Source: Euryodendron excelsum (Eukaryota > Streptophyta > Magnoliopsida > Ericales > Pentaphylacaceae). From it: a stretch of DNA of 64,000 bases. The DNA is taken from the NCBI GenBank assembly GCA_033060915.1, contig CM065394.1:24076501-24140500 (forward strand), in the 5' to 3' direction. Every line of letters starts with the position of its first letter. Position 1 is the first letter of the stretch. Positions 44,301 to 57,007 of the stretch are shown one piece after another. The notes under the pieces are model-generated. The model saw nothing but the letters and a program-made list of their open reading frames with translations, was not told where the DNA came from and did no database searches. The position numbers and the translations under genes were made by a program.

Positions 44301-45902
44301 GAAGATTTAGACTAGGAAGGATGGAGGTTCCTATTTCCTAACAAGGGATTAGATTTTGTTTCTAAAAGAGGTGTTTGATTTTGTTTCCAAAAACGAAGGA
44401 TTGTATCTAGTTTCCTAAAGGGAGATTAGATTTGGTTTCCTAAAGGGAAAATTGGATTTGGTTTCCTAAAGAGAAGATTTGATTTGACATGGATTTGGAA
44501 GGAGAAGCTTTAGAAACCCTAGATTTGGAAAACTATAGTTTTGACGTAGAAAAGAGGATTTTGGAAACTTATGATTTTGGTGTAAAAAAAAGGAGATTTT
44601 GAAAACCTAGGTTTTAAGGCAAGATTGAAAATCATGTTTTTAGGAAGGAAAATTGGGGTTTCCTAATTGTGGGTTCTAGGGCTTAACTTGGACTCTAAGA
44701 AAAGAGATTTTTGGAAAGTGAGTTTTTGGAAAGGGAGATTTTTGGAAAGGGATATTTTTGGAAGGAAATCCTAGAAATGAGTTTTTAGAAAGTGAATTTT
44801 GAAGAGAGAGTTTTTGGAATGATTTTTTTTAAAAAGCAACACATTGAGAGAGTTTTTGAAAAGAAATTTTTGGAAAGAGTTGTTCGGAAAGAGTAGCTAG
44901 GAAAGAGACTTAAAGAGTGTTTTTAGAAAGTGAACTTTGAGGAGAGTGTTTTGGAAAGGAGTTTGAAAAATAGATTTTTGGAAGGAGTTTTTAGAAAACA
45001 ATTTTAGAAAGGAGATTGGGGAAAGTTTTTAGAAAGTATATAAAATATCTCACTTTCCTAAAATGATTCTAACCATAAGAAGGTTATAACCACTTTAGGA
45101 TAGTGGTTTTGAAAACAACAAGGAGTTGAAAATATGGACCATATCGGTCACTTTAAATGTAATGCTTTCTTAAAGTAACCCTAGCCGTGGAAAGACTAGA
45201 ATCACCTTAGGATTGTGATTTTGAAAACAAGTTTTGAAAAAGAAGATTTTGATGCAAGTTTGAAAACAAATTTAATGCAAGTTTTGAAAACAAGTTTAGA
45301 AGAATGCAAGATCATGATATGCACAATGCAAGCTGGGGTCGTGAACATACAAGGTTAAGGCTTCACCACATAATGAAGGGGGCCGAACCCACGTGGTCTC
45401 CGGTTAGACTAAAAGAAAGCCCCCGACACGGTGACCCTCCAATAGTCTAATCCTATACATGGACCGGGAAGTCACTTATTTCAAGCATGCAAAGAAAGGG
45501 GGGGAAGAAGATGGGGGATTAAAATAGAAGAAAGCCCAAGTGGGTTAGGAGAGAGAAGAGAGGGGGAAGATGCGTAAACTTAAAAAGAAAGCCTACCTTG
45601 TGTCTTGTTTATATTGCTTTGCTTTGTGCGCTTTGTTTTTCTTGCTTTGCTTCGGTCTTCACTTCGGTCTTCGAGAGTTTGTCTTTGATTTTCAAAGCTT
45701 CGTAGTTGCAGCAATCCAAGTCTTCAATAGAAGGTTTGAAGGCTAGTGTATGAGTATATGAGAGTGTGTATGAGTGTATAGGAGGCTAAGGTTTAGAAAA
45801 CCTAAAGAAGCTAGGGTTTAGGGAGGCTACGAGCTCTGTATATCGAATAATAGGGTTTTCAAACTAAGTTTGTGGATCTCTTTCACGCTGGAGGAGGCTC
45901 TG

Positions 45903-45910
45903 TATTTATA
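45903..45910 (-). promoter_or_regulatory. LTR-A TATA box
   Basis: TATTTATAGAGAG on plus; TATAAATA on minus, at the position equivalent to the other copies. Confidence 0.5.
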
Positions 45911-47188
45911 GAGAGAACAATGACCTGGCTCCTGTTGCAGTGGTGCCATGCCAAAAATCCTTCTAGCGCCACTACTAGTGGTGCCAGCTGGTTAGGAAAG
46001 TTTTAAGGTCGGCAAGCAACGTATCTTCAAAAGATTTGGACACCTGTACTAATGATTACCATGCAAATTTTAGCCTGGCTTTACTAGGAGTGACTCCGGA
46101 AGATCCGGAAAGAATTTAAGGGGTCAAGAATGGCCCGAAAGGCCGGAAAAGGGCAGGAACCCTTAGAATAGGGTTTCGGGGGTATTTGACTTGAAAAATG
46201 AGGACATGATGTGTCGGAAGGGTTAACTGGGCCATTAGGGGCAAAACGGTCAATCGGACCGGAAAGCTGCCGGGACGGACTCAGAATGTCCCGGAACAAG
46301 ACCTAAGATTTAGGAACACTATTTAGAATTTTTTAGTAGGCTACCGGTTAGATACCCAGAGCCGATGTGGTCGGAAAAGGCGATCGGCCCACCAGGGGCA
46401 AAATGGTCATTTTGCACTAGGTTTGCCGAAACTAACTCAGGATGATCCGAAAAGATAAAGGAAGGTCGAGACTACTATAAGAAGCATTCTCAAGAGGCTA
46501 CCGGTTTGATACCTAGAGCCGGTGTGGTCCCCGGGGCGTTCGGATGCTTAGGGGCAAAATGGTCATCTTGACCAGAAAGTCTCGGAATTGGCCCGAAACT
46601 GACTAGAAGGTGCCTAATCATGCCGGATTGCTTTTAAGACAATCTTGGAAGGGTGGACTTACCGTTCTAAGGACTTAGGTATTTTCTTGAGAAATGTGCT
46701 GGAAATGGCCTTAGGGGAAGTTTGGTCATTTTTCACCGAAGTGGGCTAGCAGGCACCGGTATTGACCTGCGTTTTGAATGTTTCTGCCACCCTGACGGCG
46801 GTTCCGTGATACAGGGGTTTGTTGGCAATTCCCTATATTGACCTGTTTGTGAGTATTTTCGCTACTCTAACGGTTGCGATGTTTGCGAGTACTTCCGCTA
46901 CTCTGATGGTTCGCGGTCATTCCTGAGACTGCCTGATCTCGGGAAGCTGCTAGAGGGACTTAGCACCTGAGAATCAACTTTCTTGAAAGGCATGCCGAAA
47001 CGAACATTTCTGCATTGGTGGGCTAGCAGGCGCCAAAGGTGGACCGTTCTATTATCTCGGGGACTTGGGGTCTCGTCCCGGTTAACGGGTTTGAAGGGAC
47101 TTACTGTTCCGAAGAAACTTTCTTCGGAAAACATGCCGGATTGGATAGACTTACTGTCTCGAGGAATCAACTTTTTCGAGAGATGGAT

Positions 47189-47445
47189 TGGAATTGGAAT
47201 TGGAATTGGAATTGGAAAAGGGACTTACCGTCTTCGGAAAGACATGCTTATTGGAATTGGAAAGGGGACTTACCGTCTTCGGAAAGACATGCTTATTGGA
47301 ATTGGAAAGGGGACTTACCGTCTTCGGAAAGACGCGCCTATTGGAATTGAAAAGGGGACTTACCATCTTCGGTAAGACGTGCCTATGAGAATTAAAAAGA
47401 GGACTTACCGTTTCGGAAAGACGTGCCTATGGGATTGGACCGAGC
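47189..47445. repeat. GGAATT run followed by a 45-bp tandem array
   Basis: (TGGAAT)n at 47189-47217, then five 45-bp units whose CTTACCGTCTTCGGAAAGAC core starts at 47224, 47269, 47314, 47359 and 47404. GTCTT-CGGA-AAGAC within each unit is a 5-bp-stem hairpin. The length is a multiple of three, so all three forward frames stay open and look like proteins (GKGTYRLRKDMLIGI); they are not genes. Confidence 0.8.
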
Positions 47446-47620
47446 AACGCCCACAAGGGCATTTTGGTCATTTTGCTTCTATTTGGGCCTGGTGGGCCCG
47501 CGAAGCGATGAGTTGACTAGATTAGGACTAGAATTCTAGAATATGTCCATATTGACTTGAACTCAAGTCTAAACGGACTGTAGACTGCCGATCGGTCAAA
47601 AATGGAGTGTTTATAGCAAA

Positions 47621-47965
47621 AAACAATGGTTTATTTTAGATTCAGTTCTTAAATTGGTTGTGAATAGCCCACCTGAAGCCCCATACCACATTGTTCATCA
47701 TCGAAGATGTGGAATACATTAAAGATTAGTTACTACTCAAGAGTTAATGATAAAACATACTTGCAAAACACTTCTTACTAAAATTCAAGAGTAGATACTT
47801 ACAACTCGTTGCCACAGAGACTAGCGTGGGAAGTTAGTATTGGTTTTAAAAACTACTGCTGCTTTGATTGACGCATTTGTCCTCCATTCATTCAAACACA
47901 GGTTGTGTGCACTATGCAACTCTTACAATTGGGGGGTATTATTGACCGTATAAAATGTGATACAA
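47621..47965 (-). pseudogene. Unidentified exon-like block, upstream part
   Basis: The minus strand from about 47935 reads LHSAHNLCLNEWRTNASIKA then AVVFKTNTNFPR, a TAG, and SLWQRVV directly before GTAAGTAT, a strong splice donor (47800-47807). The intervening TAG suggests decay. Paired with 42785-42905 it would be two exons of one minus-strand gene. I do not recognise the family. Confidence 0.35.
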
Positions 47966-48178
47966 TTCAAGCTTCACCAATCCCAGGTGTTTGCTTTATA
48001 ATAATATAAAAGATATAGATAGATAATAGTATAGATATAGAAGAAGAAGATATAGATATTAACACATGTTGACTAAGCACAAAAGGAAAAAGAATAAGTG
48101 GTCCAATAATTGAACGACACTCATGATAAGCATGAGATCTCAAGTTTGGTCTTCACCCTATACCCTCTTATGGTCAAC
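47966..48178. other. AT-rich intergenic stretch with a duplicated block
   Basis: 47972-48005 (GCTTCACCAATCCCAGGTG then TTTGCTTTATAATAATAT) repeats the block at 35165-35205. (ATAG)n-like sequence follows at 48008-48055. TGGTCAAC at 48171-48178 is the TSD of the next element. No gene. Confidence 0.5.
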
Positions 48179-48693
48179 CAGTGGCGGAGCTAGAAAATTC
48201 TTTTAGAGGGGACATCATTTATTCACAACCTAGAATTTGTTTTTGAAAGTAATGCTATATAACCTTGTACAAAATTTTTATTGGTAGTCCTTTAATTTTA
48301 GACTAAAACACCAACTGTTTTGGTTCATAATTTCAAAATTGTATTGTCACATTATTCTGATAGAATTTTCTATAAAAAAAATAATTATAAGAATGATTTT
48401 TTTTTATAATCAATAATAGGACACTTGACTTTTGTATGACTACATAATGTATAGGGTCTTTGAAGAAAATTAAGTACTTAAGAAAAATATTCATCAATTT
48501 TTAGAGGGGACAAATTGAAGAATATTTTTAAAATTGTAGCTCAAAGTAGAGTTTTTAAAAATATAGAGGGCATTTATAAATTTTTAGAGGGGGCAAATTG
48601 AAAATAATTTCAAAAGTTGTTGGCAAAATTAAAATTTCTCAAAAATTGAGTGGGGCAAGTGCCCCCTCTGACCCCTCTATGGCTCTGCTCTTG
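48179..48693. mobile_element. Non-autonomous hAT-type element, TSD TGGTCAAC
   Basis: 515 bp starting CAGTGGCGGAGC, a well-known plant hAT terminus. The right end reads CAAGAGCAGAGCC on the reverse strand, an imperfect inverted copy. Exact 8-bp duplications TGGTCAAC stand at 48171-48178 and 48694-48701. It holds no transposase ORF; AT-rich sequence with GAGGGG/CCCCTC near both ends. Confidence 0.85.
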
Positions 48694-48879
48694 TGGTCAA
48701 CCATCATTCATATAATGCATGAAATTTATATAATTTTTATAGATAATGACTCTGCATGAGCTCAAGGAAAAAGTTGGTTGAAAGTATGGCCCTGGACAAC
48801 CTGTAACAACAAATTAAAAAATGTGAGATGAAGAAAAAACCAAAAAATAAAAAACAATAAAAACAAAACAGTGCGTGGG

Positions 48880-49120
48880 TCACTGGGGTTGGGTTGGGCT
48901 GGGCTGTGCTATAGCTATTTCAACTGTCAACAGTCCATAGAAGGGTCAACCATTGTACTTGGGCTCTGAACCCGACCCAGCTCGCCTTAGTTGCCAACCA
49001 ACATGGCCCGCAGTTAAATTACGCGCGACTATAAACCCTAGCTCTCATTTGTGTACACAGACACACAAACCCTTGCTAGAGCTCAGGGAGATCTGCCGCC
49101 GCTGAGTCACAGCAGCAGAA
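48880..49120 (+). promoter_or_regulatory. RPS19 promoter and 5' UTR with site II and telo-box
   Basis: TGGGCT site II motifs occur in the stretch GGGTTGGGCTGGGCTG (48890-48905) and again at about 48959. AAACCCTAGC, a telo-box, is at 49033-49042, within ACTATAAACCCTAGC. This pairing (TCP-bound site II plus telo-box) is the known signature of plant ribosomal-protein promoters and coordinates their expression in dividing cells. The 5' UTR probably starts near 49055; CT-rich TOP-like start not proven. Confidence 0.6.
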
Positions 49121-51886
<2,766 letters not shown>

Positions 51887-52211
51887 GGGAGAGATGGAAT
51901 CAGGCGTCTTTATGCATACATTAAGTACTCTGGATTTATAATTTCAGTTGTTTGGATGAGAGTAGATTTAGACTGTTTGATCAATTTTCTGCTCGGTTGA
52001 CTGGTACTTCATAACGAGCATGGTTTTTATGGATTTAATGTTCTAGTTGTGAACTTTGGTTTTTTGTTCGAGTTTCCGAAACCCATTTCCTTGAGATTAT
52101 GATCCTATCCTTTTTAGCTAGCAATTGCACAGCTAGTTCTAAACTTGAGCAATCAACAATTCTAGCAATTTTAACTTTCTTGGAACATTTCTCTGATGAG
52201 AGCAATTATGC

Positions 52212-52254
<43 letters not shown>

Positions 52255-54240
52255 GTTGCCCTCAGCTACGTGAGATTAGGAGGTTGAAATGGCATGCTAC
52301 TTTAATTGGTAGAAATGGTTGTTTTGCTCAAGTGTATTGAACAAAGCATGACCGTTGGCTCAATTTTGCCGAAAAAATTGGTTGTAGCCCAAACCCAACC
52401 AGAGCTGAAGGGGGTGCTACACTCAGCCTGCCCGTGGGTTTCGTTGTCTTCTAATATCTTAACTTTTGAATTGTTTATTTGTTAATTTGTTGTATAAAAG
52501 TAACACATGAATTTATTATTTATTTAATTCATGTAATGTTATTTATTTAATTCATGTAATTAATAAATTTATAATTTAACTTTATTAACTTTTTCGCTAA
52601 ACTTTGTATAATGAATTATTCATATTATCTAAGTTGACTTATATAAAACGCATTGAAGAAAATAAAAAGAAAAACTGGCAACTACATCCTCAAGACAAAA
52701 TTGGTAAAATGAAATGGAACAATTTTATTTTGTAATCTATATGTACATCTATACCTATATTTATATTATTATAAAGCAATTTTTTATGGTGAAATCTTAA
52801 CTTTAATGAGGTTAATTTTTTGTTGACAAAATAACTCACTGCAGTAATTTTGCTAAGTATACATTTAAGTACACGCAAGAGACAATTATGTGATCCTCAC
52901 AAACAAACAACTCATTACTTACTCTTTATTTTTTTTCTCTCACTTGCAAAAACCGGTCACCCAAGTAGTGGGGCATCCTTCTAGTCTTGTAAACTACAAC
53001 AGTAAAATGAAAGTGGTAGGTAAATTACATCATTACAATCTATTATTTACATCGCTTTGCCCTAGGATCTATTTTATTTTGCTATCTAATAATGTAAATA
53101 AACAAGAACCATAAACACATAACTAATACGGCTAAATAAATAAATATACTATTATCAACAAATTAATTAAATAATTTTGCCAATAGCGATACAACAAATA
53201 GTCAAGTTGTATAAGTTGCATGTATAGCACACATTGAAAAAGCAATTAAAGTTCAAGATTTAAGAGACCAATCGTATATATAAAAGTGGTGCTTAGGTGA
53301 CACTCTCTATAACTTTGTACCTTTAAATGCCATGTCATGGGGGCAATAGAGATACTTATCTCATTAATTTCCTATTTGTTACACAAGTCTTATTTTAAAA
53401 AAAAATTATATGCAATGAAGATTCTTATTAATTGTTTTATGCGTACAAATATGTATGAGTTCATTATTTGAAATTATACATATAGATATGTATGAGTTTT
53501 CTATTTGGGTATTGTACTTATTTATACAAATCTGATTAAGTTTCCTATTTTAAAAAGAAACTCATTAAGTTTTTGATTATTATATTCAATTTTCATTTAA
53601 AGTAATAGTTGATGTGGAGTCCCAACAAATAATTTTTCATTGTATACTTAAAATTTCTTTAATTTTTATTTACCATAATAGTTGATATCATGAATAAGAA
53701 TTTTTGAGTTTATAAAACTACTTCATATTTAATAAGATATATTTGGATTTTATTCACAAAATAATTCACTCATATTCAGGTATTTAAAATCTCTTAAAAA
53801 CTATTAAAATTCAACCACTTAACCTACAAAACTTTAAAGTTATATATGCTACTGAATATGATTAGTTTATTTATTGACTTTATTTTTTGATGAATGAGCC
53901 TCAACTCTGATGCATGATTTAGATTTTTTATTACTAATTAATTATTTGCAACATTTCTATTGTGATTTTGAAGAAATCTTATTTTTCTTACAATCCACAA
54001 CTACTATATAGTAAGATTAGAGATAGGAGAAAGAAAAAAAAGTCACTGTTAAATTATATCAACAAGTTAAATTTGTTATTAATAATGAGATTCTTATAAA
54101 TAAATATCACATGATAAAATTTATAGACATGAATACCAAATTACTTCCTGCTACCTGACGTCTAGACATTTTTTTTTTTTTTTTTTTTTCAGATGAGAGA
54201 GGGCTGAGAATGTTGTGATTTGTGAAATTGCGAGGAGGGG
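51887..54240. other. RPS19 3' UTR and AT-rich intergenic region
   Basis: 3' UTR probably to about 52090. (CT)n microsatellite at 52214-52249. From 52440 to 54170 the sequence is very AT-rich with no supported gene or clear transposon ends; the ORFs at 52690-52878 and 52890-53114 are chance. A T-run of about 22 lies at 54170-54191. Confidence 0.6.
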
Positions 54241-54250
54241 TGTTAATGCT

Positions 54251-54403
54251 GTCCATTGGTCGAGCATTCGCTTTTAGATTTCCTATAAAATGCGATTTGA
54301 GTTCTTTACTGTGCTTCGATTCTCCATTTCTAGCGTCCGCTCTCAGTCTCTAGGGTTTGCCTCGATCTCTCTCTCAGCTCCTCGTCGCAAAAAGTGCTAC
54401 CGT
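54251..54403 (+). promoter_or_regulatory. Promoter and non-coding first exon of the DGK-like gene
   Basis: CCATTGG (inverted CCAAT) at about 54252, TATAAAA at 54284-54290, and CT-rich leader with TCTAGGGTTT at 54349, ending CTACCGT before GTAAGTGC (54404), a strong donor. The exon is CT-rich like many plant 5' UTRs. The transcription start is inferred at about 54310-54320. The coding exon 2.6 kb downstream shows that a long leader intron is present, as often in plant genes. Confidence 0.5.
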
Positions 54404-55140
54404 GTAAGTGCTCTCTTCATAAATCAATGCAGTTTCTATTGAGGCCTATAGATATTAGAATGGAGGTGTCATTGTTTAATCAAGTTATTTAATTTGGTTT
54501 TAATTGGTGTATGCCTGTAAGAATCAAATCATCGCCTAAGAATTTCCAAGTTTCGTGTAAAATAGAGTTCGATGATCAAAATGATTATGATTAAATACTA
54601 GTTGAGCGTTTTAGTCACTGGGATGGATGTTGAATTGTAGAGAAGTAATATAACGACACAGGAAGTGATCGTTGTGATGTAGATGATGAAAAAGTTATTT
54701 TACCTGCAATGCTATTGCCTTAATTTGTCAAATTGTTGATGTATTTGTTCCTTTTGGACAAATTTCAGTAATCAACAGCTGCCACTGAGATTTAAGTTTT
54801 AAATTGGGGGACCCATCACATACATGGATAGCAAAAATCATAATGGAAGTAATACCTACTTTCCCATTGGATTTTTTCCCGCTTCTTTTTACCTGGTCCA
54901 AGTTCAGGATTAGAGGAAAGTTTTAGCTAAATAATTTTTGGTTAATTAAGAAAACATACCTGCAAATTGTGGAGTTCTGATATATTTTAATTCTTACGCA
55001 GTTATATTGGTCACTGGGCAAGTGTACAATTTGTTGGAAAATGTGGAGTTTGGATGCATCTTATAGTGCTTGCCAAATTTAGTAATACTGTTTGGTTACC
55101 TTGTAACTGAGGTTGTTTGAAGTTTATAGATGTTAAAAGT

Positions 55141-55606
55141 CTAAGAAGCAGGGACATACACATGTGACATTAACACGACATGACGCAGACACGCTACAAC
55201 GCAGACACGCTGACACAGCTACTTTAAAAAATGTAGGACATAGACATGGCGTCGACACGACTCAAAAATATATATTTTGTTTATTTTTTATATGACATAT
55301 ATAGGAATATTTACTCTTATACAATGAAAAAATTGCAAGAGAACACTAATTCAAATTAAAAATCATGAATTTCATAGCTTAAATATCAAATTAGGTGTAA
55401 AATCATATTTTTTTATTATAATTCATTCCAAACTTGCATATTTCATGCGTGTCTAAGTGATGGACACGTGTGTCTTTTAAGTGTCCGAAATGTGGCTGGT
55501 TAAAAAAAAAAATTAGGACACATTTGGATGTGTGTCTGACATATGTCAAGGAGTGTCCAAAATGTGTCGTGTCCGACATGTTATCTGAATTTGTCTTGCT
55601 TCTTAG
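55141..55606. mobile_element. GACAC-rich MITE in the DGK leader intron
   Basis: 466 bp with terminal inverted repeats CTAAGAAGCA (left) and TGCTTCTTAG (right, within CTTGCTTCTTAG). Flanks TTAAAAGT and TTAAAAAT look like an 8- or 9-bp duplication with one change, fitting hAT or Mutator; I cannot decide. It is rich in GACACG/CGTGTC words. A decayed second copy is at 61208-61600. Confidence 0.6.
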
Positions 55607-57007
55607 TTAAAAATCAAGCTTATGAGTGTAATCATGATGTAAGTACTGCAACTTTTGTGTAGGCCTTAGCTTTTCTGTTTACCCTTTTTGAGTAGCATGA
55701 GGTGATGGTCCACAAGGACCACAAACACATTCCAGGTAGCCTTAACCTGATTTTGTTGTACCTTAAATGAAGGCTTTATATCCGTGGGAACATTTTCAAC
55801 AAAGGCTCCCATACTATGCGTGGTACATTCCTAGTCATACTGTCCAGTATGGAATGGAAGCAATAGCTATTTGTCATTATTACTAATATTTAACAAGCAT
55901 TTGAGGTTGGTAAAGGTTATAATTTTGTAAAACAATTGTGGATCTTACCACAGTTTGTGAGCGATTCTTCATTAGCTGTTCCTTTTTCCTTATAAAGTTC
56001 CACTAGAAGTTCTTCTTGTTACAAGACAAGTTAATTATCAGAGCGATTTTTTTTAATTTTCTAATCCCTTTTTTTTTTACAATAATTGTCATTCAGTGAA
56101 TAAGAAACATTTAGGGTTGTGCTTAGTGTCATTCAAATTCATTTCATAGAAGTTTCTTTTAAATCTTTAAAATCTTAGTGAGGACAGTTGGAAAGTTGTG
56201 CGGAAGTTGCAAAATTTAAGAAGCCTGAACAAAGATTACAAGCCATCTGCTAGCTACCTCTGCTATGAGGTTTGTCAGTGTTGCTGGAAAACTAAATTTT
56301 ATATCTAGAATAAATTGGTTTTCTGGCTTGAGCATCGTATAATAGTATTCATTTGGTGTTAAATCCTGAAGTTTTATCAAAGTTTGGTCAGAGAGACACT
56401 GCATTTGTAGATGGACTATGGCATAAATATGATACTCAAACAATGTAAAGCTACCCATTTTTTACTACTTATCAAAAAAAAAAAAAAAAAAGCTTCTGTT
56501 TTTACTGAACTACCTGTTAATCTTGCTGACACCTTCTATCTTGTGGAGTTATGCTGGATCATATTCTGGTTGGGGGGTGTTGAATTAATATTTACATTCT
56601 CCTTTTAGGCATAATGCTTGGTTTTTGCAGGTAATTGGTATTTTATCTTTTGCTCTGAATTCTTCTCAAGTTTTAAGAGTTGTTACCAGATTCAAGACTG
56701 ATGTTTGGGTCTTTGGGAAAATTAAAGGATGATGTTTGAAGGATTTTTTGTTTTTGGTTTCTTCTTCAACAAAAGGGTAGAATGGTCACAGTTACAGTAA
56801 TTTTCTGAAGTTTGTTGGACCCAAAGTGACTCTACTATTGAATGCAGGTAATAGTTCATTTTTTTCTTTTGTGATCATGTTTGAATGATGGGAGCATGGT
56901 GGAGAGTTTTACGTAAGTTCCTGTAAAGCTTCAATCAGAATTATTGTTTTGTCAGTATGCTGTTGGTTGGTTCCTTTTCTGCACATAGAAATTTTTTATT
57001 TTTAAGA

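Larger units (their letters stand above)
42917..47615 (-). mobile_element. Solo LTR-A, 4.7 kb, TSD GCAAA
   Basis: It runs from TGTTGTACCC (42917) to GTGTTTATA (47615) and is flanked by GCAAA at 42912-42916 and 47616-47620. The outer end should be TTACA and now reads TTATA. TATTTATA at 45903-45910 sets the minus orientation. It includes a GAAAGTTT array (43910-44300) and the 45-bp array (47200-47440). No internal element sequence is attached. Confidence 0.85.

Noticed and set aside
47151..47388. Overlapping repeat-protein ORFs (GKGTYRLRKDMLIGI type)
   Set aside because: They are produced by a 45-bp minisatellite and are open in several frames on both strands, with no start context or homology.
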